DNA from: Lactonifactor sp. BIOML-A5
Lineage (GTDB): Bacteria > Bacillota > Clostridia > Lachnospirales > Lachnospiraceae
Reading direction: 5' to 3'
Length of the DNA: 64,000 nt
Assembly (NCBI RefSeq): GCF_009677585.1
Contig: NZ_WKYV01000008.1
Span: 143,609-207,608, forward strand
The notes beneath the pieces are model-generated. The model was not told the origin of the DNA, did no database searches, and saw only the letters and a program-made list of their open reading frames with translations. Positions 1-7,729 of the stretch are shown one piece after another (positions within the stretch are counted from its first letter, which is position 1; each line of letters opens with the position of its first letter). The translations under genes and the position numbers were made by a program.

Positions 1-373
1 CTGTTGTTGTGTTGTTGGCACCTGGATCTGTGTTGTCATTGGCATTGCCATTGGCGTCATTTCCTGTGAGGTCATCTCCAAGATCCTCAATGCCGTCGCC
101 TACATCCTCAACGCCGTCTTTGATGTCATCGCCAACTTCATCTACAACACCGTCTCCGTCAGCGTCATTTCCCTCTGTTACACTGTTATTGTTACTGTTT
201 GTGTCATTAGGAGTATTGCTGTCAGTGTCTTTCGTATCCTTGTTGTCGGTTGTTCCGTTTTCTGTCGTATTGCTGCCGTTATCTCCGTTGTCATTATTGC
301 TTCCGCATCCTGTAGCAAAGCTGAGAGTCAGAACTAACAGGGCACCAAGCAAAAGTGTTTTACATTTCTTCAT
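1..373 (-). CDS. Asp/Asn/Gly-rich lipoprotein, partial (C-terminus beyond window)
   Basis: Reads leftwards from an ATG at 373 and is still open at base 1. The first 23 residues form a lipoprotein signal peptide: MKKCK, a hydrophobic stretch, then a lipobox ending in ATGC, so the mature protein should be lipid-anchored on the outer face of the membrane. The rest is low complexity and very rich in Asp, Asn, Gly and Thr, including a DADGDGVVDEVGDDIKDGV stretch that resembles a spacer or calcium-binding segment. An AAAGGAG ribosome binding site precedes the ATG. No enzymatic domain is visible in the part present. A long opposite-strand reading frame over the same bases is Ser/Leu-rich and is a compositional shadow. 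Function unknown. Confidence 0.72.
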   Translation of the reverse strand, partial: MKKCKTLLLGALLVLTLSFATGCGSNNDNGDNGSNTTENGTTDNKDTKDTDSNTPNDTNSNNNSVTEGNDADGDGVVDEVGDDIKDGVEDVGDGIEDLGDDLTGNDANGNANDNTDPGANNTTT

Positions 374-490
374 CACTATAGTCTCCTTTGATTCATTATT
401 TTTTTATCTTCAGTGTTATTAATATGTGCTGATTTCTCCTGATTTATTCGCAGGATAAAATCTTTGAATCCGGAAACTATTTTATAAAGA

Positions 491-520
491 AAAAAGACCC
501 ACGAGTATATGGATCTTTTC
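491..520 (-). terminator. Rho-independent terminator after dapB
   Basis: On the minus strand an A-rich arm ending GATCC pairs, with one bulge, with GGTCTTTT across an 11-nt loop and runs into six T residues. It lies 15 bases past the dapB stop and should end the riboswitch-dapA-dapB transcript. Confidence 0.6.
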
Positions 521-534
521 CCAATTTTTTCATA

Positions 535-1296
535 TTATTTTGCCTGGATTACATCAGCCATATTATACATCCCTGCCGGCTTTCCACCCAGGAACTTGGC
601 TGCTTCCACAGCTCCTTTTCCAAACACAGTCTTGGAATACGCTGTATGGGAGAACGTTATGACCTCGTCCGGACCCGCAAAGATCACATCGTGATCCCCC
701 ACGATGGTCCCGCCTCTGACCGCAGAGATTCCTATTTCTTTTGGATCCCTCTGCTCTCTCCTCTGGCTTCTGTCATATACATAATGATACTGGTGATCCA
801 TGGCTTCATTCAGGCTGTCTGCCAGCGCAATAGCTGTTCCGCTGGGAGCATCCAGTTTTAATTTGTGGTGTTTTTCCACAATTTCCATATCAAATCCGGC
901 TTCTGCCAAAACCCTGGCAGCGTCCTGTACAAGCTTTAACAGTGTATTAATTCCAAGAGACATGTTAGCGGAACGCAGCACTGCCACCTCCCCGCTGACC
1001 CTCCGTGCTTTTTCCAGCTGCTCTTCACTGAGTCCGGTGGTGCACAAAACAACGGGCAGTTTTCTTCTCTCACAGTAATCCAGCAGGCGGTCCGTCGCTT
1101 TTGCAGAAGAAAAATCGATCAAAACATCTGCCTCTGCATCACAGGTATCAATATCTGTAAATACAGGATATTCACACCGGCCATTATCTGCCATATCAAT
1201 ACCGGCCACTATCTCGGCTGCCGGATCTTCTTTTACTAAACCGGAAATCACCTGCCCCATATGGCCGCAGCATCCGTGCATTATAATCTTTGTCAT
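535..1296 (-). CDS. dapB: 4-hydroxy-tetrahydrodipicolinate reductase
   Basis: Second enzyme of the aspartate-to-lysine/diaminopimelate branch: reduces the product of DapA with NAD(P)H in the cytoplasm. The 253-residue length is normal for DapB. The N-terminal dinucleotide site is present as GCCGHMGQ (residues 8-15), and the family signature EKHHKLKLDAPSGTA (about residues 139-153) contains the catalytic His and Lys and the substrate-binding DAPSGTA. It lies 21 bases after dapA on the same strand and shares its transcript, so it should also be under the lysine riboswitch upstream of dapA. A terminator follows. Nothing unusual is seen. Confidence 0.97.
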   Translation of the reverse strand: MTKIIMHGCCGHMGQVISGLVKEDPAAEIVAGIDMADNGRCEYPVFTDIDTCDAEADVLIDFSSAKATDRLLDYCERRKLPVVLCTTGLSEEQLEKARRVSGEVAVLRSANMSLGINTLLKLVQDAARVLAEAGFDMEIVEKHHKLKLDAPSGTAIALADSLNEAMDHQYHYVYDRSQRREQRDPKEIGISAVRGGTIVGDHDVIFAGPDEVITFSHTAYSKTVFGKGAVEAAKFLGGKPAGMYNMADVIQAK

Positions 1297-1317
1297 CTGT
1301 TTATCCCCTTTTCTGTC

Positions 1318-2208
1318 CTATGCCAGCTCTATACCGAAATCCTTCATAGTCTGGGCTAATTTTTTCTGATTTTCTTCTTCCATAGTTGTCAAAGGCATTC
1401 TCAATGGTCCAACTTCTTTCCCCATAAGATTCAGAGCAGCCTTCACAGGAATAGGATTGACCTCACTGAACAGCGCATTCACAAGGGGAAGCGCTCTGAG
1501 CTGCAGTGCACAGCTGCCTTTCACATCTCCTTCCAAATATTTAGATACAATCTCGTGGGTTTCTCTGGGCGCCACATTTGACAATACGGAGATCACACCT
1601 TTTCCGCCCAGTGACATAATAGGAACGATCTGATCATCATTTCCGGAATACAGGTCAAGGTCATCTCCGGCAAGCTGCATGGTCTTAGCCACCTGTGCGA
1701 TATTGCCTGTTGCCTCTTTGATACCCGTAATGTTTTCTACATTCTTAGCAAGATATGCCGCAGTCTCAGGCAGAATATTGCATCCGGTTCTGCTGGGCAC
1801 ATTATACATAATCAGCGGAATGCTGACTGCATTCGCAATTGCCGTATAATGGGCGATCAGCCCCTTTTGAGTTGCTTTGTTGTAGTAAGGAGTCACAATC
1901 AGCAGGCCGTCTGCGCCGAATTTCTCTGCCTCCTGTGAAAGATAGATTGCAGTTTCCGTACAATTGGAACCTGTGCCTGCAACAACAGGTATTCTTTTCG
2001 CTACCTTGTCAACGGTATATTTGATAGCTTCCAGATGCTCCTCATGGGTCAGGGTAGAAGATTCCCCGGTAGTGCCGCAGATGATAATGGCGTCCGTTCC
2101 CCCTTCAATCTGAAATTCAATCAATTCTCCCAATTTGTCGAAATTAACTTTTCCATTGTCATACATAGGGGTAACAATCGCTACGCCTGCTCCTGTAAAA
2201 ATAGCCAT
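1318..2208 (-). CDS. dapA: 4-hydroxy-tetrahydrodipicolinate synthase
   Basis: Condenses pyruvate with aspartate semialdehyde, the committed step to lysine and meso-diaminopimelate. At 296 residues it is a standard class I aldolase TIM barrel. It carries the GTTGESSTLT motif (about residues 45-54), YNVPSRTG with the catalytic Tyr, and GIKEATG with the Schiff-base Lys (about residue 163). A good AGGAGG-type site precedes the ATG. The 400-base leader holds a promoter, a lysine aptamer and an intrinsic terminator, so expression is expected to fall when lysine is plentiful. dapB follows directly. Confidence 0.98.
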   Translation of the reverse strand: MAIFTGAGVAIVTPMYDNGKVNFDKLGELIEFQIEGGTDAIIICGTTGESSTLTHEEHLEAIKYTVDKVAKRIPVVAGTGSNCTETAIYLSQEAEKFGADGLLIVTPYYNKATQKGLIAHYTAIANAVSIPLIMYNVPSRTGCNILPETAAYLAKNVENITGIKEATGNIAQVAKTMQLAGDDLDLYSGNDDQIVPIMSLGGKGVISVLSNVAPRETHEIVSKYLEGDVKGSCALQLRALPLVNALFSEVNPIPVKAALNLMGKEVGPLRMPLTTMEEENQKKLAQTMKDFGIELA

Positions 2209-2262
2209 AATAATTCCTCCTTCATTTCCACTCGGTTTTAGGTTTGCATATAATTCTGCTAA

Positions 2263-2297
2263 TAAAGAAAAGAGGCAAACCCGTAAGCCGCCTCTAA
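2263..2297 (-). terminator. Riboswitch expression-platform terminator of dapA
   Basis: On the minus strand AGAGGC pairs with GCCTCT around a 13-nt loop, followed by TTTTCTTT. It lies between the lysine aptamer and the dapA start codon, where a ligand-controlled terminator is expected. Confidence 0.8.
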
Positions 2298-2328
2298 AGA
2301 ATACTACATTGTATCACATTTATGAATT

Positions 2329-2497
2329 CTTCGGATAGCGCACCATCTTACGATGACAGTCATGAAATTATTCACTTCATGCCCAAGGTATAGGACTGCA
2401 GGGTTCCCACCCTTTCGGCGCCGTTTCCTTTTTTCTATCGTCATCTGTGCCTGTCACATCTGATAAAATACTCATAAAAAGCGCAACCTCTATCATT
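2329..2497 (-). promoter_or_regulatory. Lysine riboswitch (L-box) controlling dapA-dapB
   Basis: Read on the minus strand, the region has the ordered conserved blocks of the lysine aptamer: GATAGAGGTTGCGC at the 5' end, TTATGAGTA, GGCGCCGAAAGGGTGGGAA, a TCATGAC helix near the 3' side, and GGTGCGCTATC closing the first stem with the 5' block. Its place between a consensus promoter and a terminator upstream of dapA fits a transcription-terminating OFF switch. The boundaries are by eye; a covariance-model search would fix them. Confidence 0.92.
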
Positions 2498-2516
2498 CTT
2501 TATATAATTTACAGTA

Positions 2517-2545
2517 ACTATAGCATTATTAAAAATCCTTGTCAA
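2517..2545 (-). promoter_or_regulatory. Sigma-A promoter of the riboswitch-dapA-dapB operon
   Basis: On the minus strand TTGACA (2540-2545) is followed after exactly 17 bases by TATAGT (2517-2522). Transcription would begin near 2510, a few bases before the aptamer. Confidence 0.82.
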
Positions 2546-2610
2546 TGCCTCTTTTATAAAAATATTATATTCAAAAACAAGGAGGATGGGATAACTTTTT
2601 CACCGCCCCC

Positions 2611-3579
2611 CTACCCCTCAAACATCAAATCATACGTATCCTCACGCACTCTAAGTAAATAATAAACTGCCTCATTGTATGGCGTGGGAATCCCGTACTT
2701 TTTTCCTTCCCTGCACACTGCCCCGTTCAGGAACTCTACCTCTGTCTTTCTCTGTTTAAAGACATCCAGTACGGTTGAGGTAAAGTGATGCTCGTTAAGA
2801 GGCACCTGGGCCATATTTTCACGCTCTTTTTTCCAGTATTCCTCCGGATCCATGGGTACTCCTCTGGCGGATGCAACCTCACAGACCTCACGGGCCAGTT
2901 CTTTCAGGAGCTTTCTGCCCTCCTCATGTCTCATAAAGTCCTCCCCTGCCAGCTGTACCAGAGCACAGGGGGCATTATACAGTATATTGATAAACAGCTT
3001 GTCCCACATAATTGCCTCTGTCTGCTCAGACAGAGCTGCGGGGAACCCTCCCCTCTCCAGTATCTTCTCCATCTCCTCAAAGAGATGCCGGTATGGGGTG
3101 TCCTTCTCTAGAGGGGAGAACCAGACGCCCTTGGGACTGTACGGAAATTTTACCCGCCCTGCGATTCTTCCCGGCGCTCTGAGGGTGGCAGATGCTTTTA
3201 ACACCCCATACCCAATCTGCCCTGTGGAGAAGAATTCCTTTAGTATATCCACATTTCCCAGTCCGTTCTGCAGAGAGATTACAACCGTATCCTCTCCGAA
3301 CAGTTCCCGGTTGGCTTCAATGCTGCTTTTCGTGTTCATTCCCTTAACCAGCAGAATTACCAGATCACAGGTTCCTGCCTTTGAGGCATCTGAGACAGCC
3401 ATGGTTATTTTTACGGTTTCTTCTTCCTGTTCCTCCAGTTCCATATGGAGCCCTTCCCGTTCCACGGCCTGCATATGCTTCACATAGGGATCTACAAAGT
3501 ATACCTCAGCACCGCCCTTCATCAGATGGGCGCCCACAAGGGATCCCATGGCGCCGGCCCCAAGAATTCCTATCTTCAT
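2611..3579 (-). CDS. Ketopantoate reductase family (PanE/ApbA) dehydrogenase
   Basis: 322 residues with a Rossmann NADP site, GILGAGAMGS (residues 4-13). The C-terminal domain has the family signature IMWDKLFINILYNAPCAL, with the catalytic Lys in WDKL, and TEVEFLNG near residue 278 with the conserved Glu. PanE reduces 2-dehydropantoate to pantoate, but relatives act on other 2-oxo/2-hydroxy acid pairs. Its ATG overlaps the stop of the oxidoreductase gamma gene by four bases (ATGA), so it is translationally coupled to a 2-oxoacid oxidoreductase, and no panB, panC or panD is nearby. I infer that it interconverts a 2-hydroxy acid and the 2-oxo acid used by the neighbouring complex. True pantoate synthesis remains possible. 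Confidence 0.85.
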   Translation of the reverse strand: MKIGILGAGAMGSLVGAHLMKGGAEVYFVDPYVKHMQAVEREGLHMELEEQEEETVKITMAVSDASKAGTCDLVILLVKGMNTKSSIEANRELFGEDTVVISLQNGLGNVDILKEFFSTGQIGYGVLKASATLRAPGRIAGRVKFPYSPKGVWFSPLEKDTPYRHLFEEMEKILERGGFPAALSEQTEAIMWDKLFINILYNAPCALVQLAGEDFMRHEEGRKLLKELAREVCEVASARGVPMDPEEYWKKERENMAQVPLNEHHFTSTVLDVFKQRKTEVEFLNGAVCREGKKYGIPTPYNEAVYYLLRVREDTYDLMFEG

Positions 3580-4145
3580 ACACTTCCTCCCTCCTCATCT
3601 GCAGCTCTCTGGCTTCTGACCGCCTCCATTCCCCGTCGGAATGCCGCAATATTCAGCTTTGCAATCTGGGGCTTTTTCCCGAAGGCAGACTGGAGCACCT
3701 GCTCCATCACCGAGGGTTCCACCCCCCGGGTAGCTTCCACCACAGCCCCCAGCATAATCACATTTAAAAGCCTGTCATTTTTAAGTTCCTCCGCAATATC
3801 GGATGCCGGTATAAGGTATACAGTTCCCTTATTCTCCTCCGGCATGGTTCTGACCAGAGAGGTATTTACGATATAGCTTCCCCCGTCCTTTAAATACTGG
3901 CTTTGGGCTGCACAAGATTCCTCGTCAAAGAAAGCCATGCAGTCATAAGATGCTGTCACCTGCGCTCCCACTTCTCTGTCAGAGAGAATCAAAGTGGTGT
4001 AAGTATATCCGTTTCTCATGGCAGGCGCATATTCAGAATAAGAGGTGGCATATTGATGCGCCTCCACCGCGGCCATTCCTAACAGCTTCCCCCCAAGGAC
4101 TACACCCTGGCCTCCCAGGCCTCCTAAAAAGATTTTATTTTCCAT
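3576..4145 (-). CDS. 2-oxoacid:ferredoxin oxidoreductase, gamma subunit
   Basis: 189 residues, the usual size of a separate POR/KOR gamma subunit. The N-terminus has GGLGGQGVVLGGKLLG (about residues 8-23), the glycine-rich signature of this catalytic gamma domain, and a SYSEYAPAMRNGYTY segment follows. In KOR/VOR-type enzymes this domain helps bind CoA and shapes the active site with the alpha and beta subunits. It starts 2 bases after the beta gene and overlaps the following dehydrogenase gene by 4 bases. Its last codons, GAG GAG GGA GGA, double as the ribosome binding site of the next gene. Substrate class not determinable by eye. Confidence 0.9.
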   Translation of the reverse strand: MENKIFLGGLGGQGVVLGGKLLGMAAVEAHQYATSYSEYAPAMRNGYTYTTLILSDREVGAQVTASYDCMAFFDEESCAAQSQYLKDGGSYIVNTSLVRTMPEENKGTVYLIPASDIAEELKNDRLLNVIMLGAVVEATRGVEPSVMEQVLQSAFGKKPQIAKLNIAAFRRGMEAVRSQRAADEEGGSV

Positions 4146-4147
4146 GC

Positions 4148-4885
4148 TTATTCTCCTTTAAAAACACCGATTGGATACTGACTCTCCGACATTTCTTTAA
4201 TGTGTTCTATGGACTGGAGAGGCGTCATATGCCAGTTCGTGGGACAATTAGACAAGAACTCAAGAAAGGCAAACCCTTTGTGTTCTGTCTGAAGACGGAA
4301 TGCTTTCTCTAAGGCCTTTTTTGCCTGCATTACATGTTTCGGATCGTATACCGCCATCCGGGCAGAATACTGGGTCCCCTCCACCTGAGCCAGAATCTCT
4401 GCCAGGTTAATGGGATAGCCTTCCCGGTCAGCCATTCTTCCACGGGGGCAGGTAGTGGACTTCTGTCCCATCAGCGTTGTGGGCGCCATCTGCCCTCCTG
4501 TATTGGCAAACAGCGAATTGTTCACCATAATCACCGTAAGATTTTCATTTCTGGCGGCCGCATGGATTACATCGCCAATCCCAATCGCGGCGTCCGCCCC
4601 GTCGCCGTCCCAGCACAAGACAAAATGGTCCGGATCCGCCCTTTTGATCCCTGTTCCCACAGCAGCCGATCTCCCCAGCCCTACCATCACGGTATTAATA
4701 TTAATGCAGAAATCCTGCTGGGGTCCGCATCCCGGGGGAAACAGCAGTGTCGTATTTTCCGGAGCAATCTTCAATTCATCCATGGTGTCCAGAATTAATT
4801 TTCCTATCAGGCCATGCATACACCCAGAGCACAGGGGATGGCTGCCCTTGTATAGTTTGGATCGTTCATAAACAACCTGTTCCAT
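4148..4885 (-). CDS. 2-oxoacid:ferredoxin oxidoreductase, beta subunit (TPP-binding)
   Basis: 245 residues. It carries the thiamine diphosphate motif: GDG at residues 94-96 (CWDGDGADAAIG), followed about 25 residues later by VMVNNSLFANTGGQ. CSGCMHG (Cys19, Cys22) and Cys at PPGCGP and SNCPTNW match the conserved cysteines of KOR/VOR beta chains that hold a 4Fe-4S cluster. It catalyses oxidative decarboxylation of a 2-oxo acid to acyl-CoA with reduction of ferredoxin. Its start codon overlaps the alpha-subunit stop by one base. The length and the PTNWHMTP segment favour the 2-oxoglutarate or branched-chain type over pyruvate oxidoreductase, but the substrate is unproven. Confidence 0.92.
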   Translation of the reverse strand: MEQVVYERSKLYKGSHPLCSGCMHGLIGKLILDTMDELKIAPENTTLLFPPGCGPQQDFCININTVMVGLGRSAAVGTGIKRADPDHFVLCWDGDGADAAIGIGDVIHAAARNENLTVIMVNNSLFANTGGQMAPTTLMGQKSTTCPRGRMADREGYPINLAEILAQVEGTQYSARMAVYDPKHVMQAKKALEKAFRLQTEHKGFAFLEFLSNCPTNWHMTPLQSIEHIKEMSESQYPIGVFKGE

Positions 4886-5967
4886 CAGTCACCGCTCCCT
4901 TCCATCTGATGTTTTACTTGGCAGACTACCTCTTCCGGCGTCACCAGCATACCGCCGCCTCTCCCGTAGAAGTCCACCTCAATCCGGCCTTCTACACTCC
5001 GTTCCACATCCTCCAGCATCTGGCCGGGGATGGCCATTTCCACACATATTGCCTTTTTTATCCTTCCGTAATTCAGGCTGCCAATCTGTTTTCGGGGAAA
5101 TGGAAAAAGTGTAATGGGGCGGAACAGCCCTGCTTTTATCCCTTCCTTCCTCAGCTGCCGTACTGCTTCTCTTACGATACGCCCCACGGACCCGTAGGCA
5201 AAGAGAACTGCTTCTGCATCCTCCAGCATAAATTCCTCGTATCTGATTTCGTTTTCTTCCCACGCTTTATACTTATCGGCCAGCTTTATGCAGAATTCTT
5301 CCTGAGAAGATACAGGCAGAAGCATAGACTGGCAGATTCGTTTATCTTCAAACTTCATACTGTCCCTTTTGGTAATCAGCCAGGAAGATTTGTCGGGTAA
5401 TGTGGAAAGCTCTCTGAGAGGCGGAAGTTCCACCACCTCTGTTGTGGCCGCCAGAAGCTTATCTGTCAGCACCACTACAGGCGTCCGGTATCGATCTGCA
5501 ATATCAAAACTCTCATAAACTATGTTTACCGCCTCCTGGATCGTACTGGGCGAAATGACAAAAGCTCGGCCCCCTCCGGCGCCCAGCCCCTTTACCGCAT
5601 ACAGGTAATCCTGGCTGCATCCGCCGATTCCCCCCATTCCCGGCCCCGGTCTGGCCACATCAATGAAAACACAGGGGGCCTCACATCCTATGATAAAGCT
5701 GATGCCCTCTGCCATCAGAGAAAACCCCGGGCCTGAGGTACTGGTCATACAGCGGAGCCCTCCGCAGCTTGCCCCTAATAAAATATTGGCAGACACTACC
5801 TCGCTTTCTGCCTGAATAAAGCTTCCTCCCACTTCCGGAAGCCGGCCGGATAAATACTCCGGCATAGGGCTCTGGGGAGTAATGGGAAAACCGGCAAACA
5901 GCCGGCACCCGGCTGCTACCGCAGCTTCTGCCATAGCCACATTGCCGTCTATAAATTTGGTTGACAT
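4885..5967 (-). CDS. 2-oxoacid:ferredoxin oxidoreductase, alpha subunit
   Basis: 360 residues from the ATG at 5967, chosen because an AGGAGGG site lies seven bases upstream; an in-frame codon at 5991 has no such site. GNVAMAEAAVAAGC and AGFPITPQSP near the N-terminus are typical of KorA/VorA, where the ITP segment contacts the 2-oxo acid. STSGPGFSLMAEG (about residues 90-102) and a C-terminal transketolase-like domain II follow. It forms the catalytic complex with the downstream beta and gamma subunits, and the small ferredoxin encoded upstream is the likely delta subunit. It should run in the acyl-CoA-forming direction in a fermenting cell. Confidence 0.92.
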   Translation of the reverse strand: MSTKFIDGNVAMAEAAVAAGCRLFAGFPITPQSPMPEYLSGRLPEVGGSFIQAESEVVSANILLGASCGGLRCMTSTSGPGFSLMAEGISFIIGCEAPCVFIDVARPGPGMGGIGGCSQDYLYAVKGLGAGGGRAFVISPSTIQEAVNIVYESFDIADRYRTPVVVLTDKLLAATTEVVELPPLRELSTLPDKSSWLITKRDSMKFEDKRICQSMLLPVSSQEEFCIKLADKYKAWEENEIRYEEFMLEDAEAVLFAYGSVGRIVREAVRQLRKEGIKAGLFRPITLFPFPRKQIGSLNYGRIKKAICVEMAIPGQMLEDVERSVEGRIEVDFYGRGGGMLVTPEEVVCQVKHQMEGSGD

Positions 5968-6060
5968 AATTTCCCTCCTATTCCATCTCATAGTTCCTGA
6001 TACTCTGACGCTCCGGAAGGGAGCACATTTGTCTTTTCGGCCCAGCCGGAGGCCTGCGTC

Positions 6061-6276
6061 TTATCTGCTTTCGCGAAAAACAGTAATTGCCGCATCAGGA
6101 CACATTAAGGCACATACTTTGCATGCCGTACAGGCTCCTTCCCCCGCTTCTGTCTCAGCATATTTAAACCCCAGGGAATTACATTTACTGCCCAGATGAA
6201 TTATCTCCTTGGGGCAGTAAGCAATACAGAAACCGCATCCCTTGCACAGCTCCTGATCAATTACAATTCGGTTCAT
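6061..6276 (-). CDS. 2x4Fe-4S ferredoxin-type delta subunit of the 2-oxoacid oxidoreductase
   Basis: 71 residues with two complete 4Fe-4S motifs: CKGCGFCIAYCP (Cys11, 14, 17, 21) and CTACKVCALMCP in the C-terminal half. Small proteins of this kind are the delta subunit of KOR/VOR enzymes and pass electrons from the thiamine active site to free ferredoxin. It lies between the CoA-transferase gene (23 bases upstream) and the alpha gene (93 bases downstream) on one strand, in the usual delta-alpha-beta-gamma order. The 93-base gap holds only a small GCTCC/GGAGC hairpin. It could also serve as a general electron carrier. Confidence 0.92.
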   Translation of the reverse strand: MNRIVIDQELCKGCGFCIAYCPKEIIHLGSKCNSLGFKYAETEAGEGACTACKVCALMCPDAAITVFRESR

Positions 6277-6299
6277 AGTTCTACCTCCGCAGTACTTAG

Positions 6300-7610
6300 C
6301 TAAATTATCAGCTGCTGTTTCGCCTGATACATAAGTTCCTCACGAAACTTCGGATGTGCGATGCCGATAAGCGCTTTTGCCTTTTCACTCAGTGTACGGT
6401 TTCTCATCTCCGCCACACCATACTCGGTTACAATAAAATGCGTGTCATTGCGGGGGGTGGTAACCGCAGAGCCTGGAGGCAGCGTCAGCGTAATTTTTGA
6501 TATACTGGTGCCGTCCGCCTTTTCCAGACTGGATCTCATGGCAATAAAGGATTTTCCGCCCTTGGAACCCCGCACCCCTCTGACAAAGTCAAGCTGGCCG
6601 CCGCTCCCCGCATAAGTATCAAGCCCAATGCACTCAGAGCATACCTGGCCTCGAAGGTCTACCGCCATACAGGAATTAATGGATATCATATTATCATTCC
6701 GGGCAATGGTTTCCGGGTGATTCACCCAGGACAGACGATCAAAATAGAGTTCCTTATTCTCATGGACAAATTTATAGGTGTCTCTGGTTCCCTGGAGAAA
6801 TCCTGCCACTGACTGGCCGGGACGGACTTGTTTTCGGCTGTTATCCACCACCCCTTTTTCCATCAGTACTCTCATAACGTCGGTAAAGACCTCCGTGTGA
6901 ATTCCCAGATGTCTGTGATGTCCCAGAAAATTTCCAACAGCGCTGGGCACGCCTCCAACCCCCAGCTGAATCACAGAGCCATCGTCTATCCGCTCCACAA
7001 TATGCTGAGCCATTTTCTTTTCTAATTCCGTGGGAACCATATCCGGTATCTCCGCCAGCACGGTATCCATTTCACACAGTGCCTCGGCCTCGCTGATATG
7101 TATTCTGTTAAAGTCTGTGTTAATCATAGGCAGATTCCGGTTCACCTGCAGAATTACCTTTGCCCCGCTGTCGATGGAGACTCTCCCCGGTCCGGGACAG
7201 ATTCCCATATAGAGATACCCTTCTGAGTCCATAGGGGATACGTGACAGAGGACATAATCCGGCCGTATTCTCTCCCGGAACATCTCCTCGATATTGCTGA
7301 AATGGGTGAGAAGGTGATCTATTTTTATCCCTCTTCTGATTGCCTGGGCCTCGGGTTTTGTCATATAGCTAATCCCCACAGAAAAGTTTTCTTTGGCCCC
7401 TTCGCTGTATAACCGCTGGTAGATCTCAGGGTTTGCAAATCCCATCATAGAATAAAGATACAAGGGATGAAATCTCTCCCTCTGTTTATAAAGCGCCTCC
7501 GCCAGGGCAGCCGGTTCGCTGCACAGAAGAACGCGGCTCAGGGAGGGGATTCTGCCCACCGCCTCGTCGGGAGAACAGCTCTTTTTTGTATATTCCTTAA
7601 AAAAATCCAT
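6300..7610 (-). CDS. Acetyl-CoA hydrolase/transferase family CoA-transferase
   Basis: 436 residues from the ATG at 7610, which has AGAGGTGA eight bases upstream; an in-frame ATG at 7631 lacks a site. The protein matches the Cat2/4-hydroxybutyrate and butyryl-CoA:acetate CoA-transferase family: RGQVCSECIG with the Glu expected to form the CoA thioester, then GSGGQLDFVRG and GGKSFIAM, and TEYGVAEMRNRT near the end. It should exchange CoA between an acyl-CoA and a free acid, often acetate. Placed between a carboxylate transporter and a 2-oxoacid oxidoreductase, it probably releases the acid from the acyl-CoA product and saves the thioester energy. The exact acyl group is unknown. Confidence 0.88.
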   Translation of the reverse strand: MDFFKEYTKKSCSPDEAVGRIPSLSRVLLCSEPAALAEALYKQRERFHPLYLYSMMGFANPEIYQRLYSEGAKENFSVGISYMTKPEAQAIRRGIKIDHLLTHFSNIEEMFRERIRPDYVLCHVSPMDSEGYLYMGICPGPGRVSIDSGAKVILQVNRNLPMINTDFNRIHISEAEALCEMDTVLAEIPDMVPTELEKKMAQHIVERIDDGSVIQLGVGGVPSAVGNFLGHHRHLGIHTEVFTDVMRVLMEKGVVDNSRKQVRPGQSVAGFLQGTRDTYKFVHENKELYFDRLSWVNHPETIARNDNMISINSCMAVDLRGQVCSECIGLDTYAGSGGQLDFVRGVRGSKGGKSFIAMRSSLEKADGTSISKITLTLPPGSAVTTPRNDTHFIVTEYGVAEMRNRTLSEKAKALIGIAHPKFREELMYQAKQQLII

Positions 7611-7729
7611 AGTTCTGTCACCTCTTTTCATTAGGAACGCAGCACAGAAACCTAATAATCCTGAATTACTCTTGCAGCATTGACATACAAATTAACATGA
7701 ATAATCCAGGATTATATAGTCTCCATTGC

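Noticed and set aside
9..422. Long plus-strand Ser/Leu-rich reading frame
   Set aside because: Lies antisense to the lipoprotein gene with signal peptide and ribosome binding site; its composition is a by-product of Asp/Asn-rich codons.
2611..3579. Ketopantoate reductase homologue as a pantothenate gene
   Set aside because: No panB, panC or panD nearby and tight coupling to a 2-oxoacid oxidoreductase; not excluded, but not the favoured reading.
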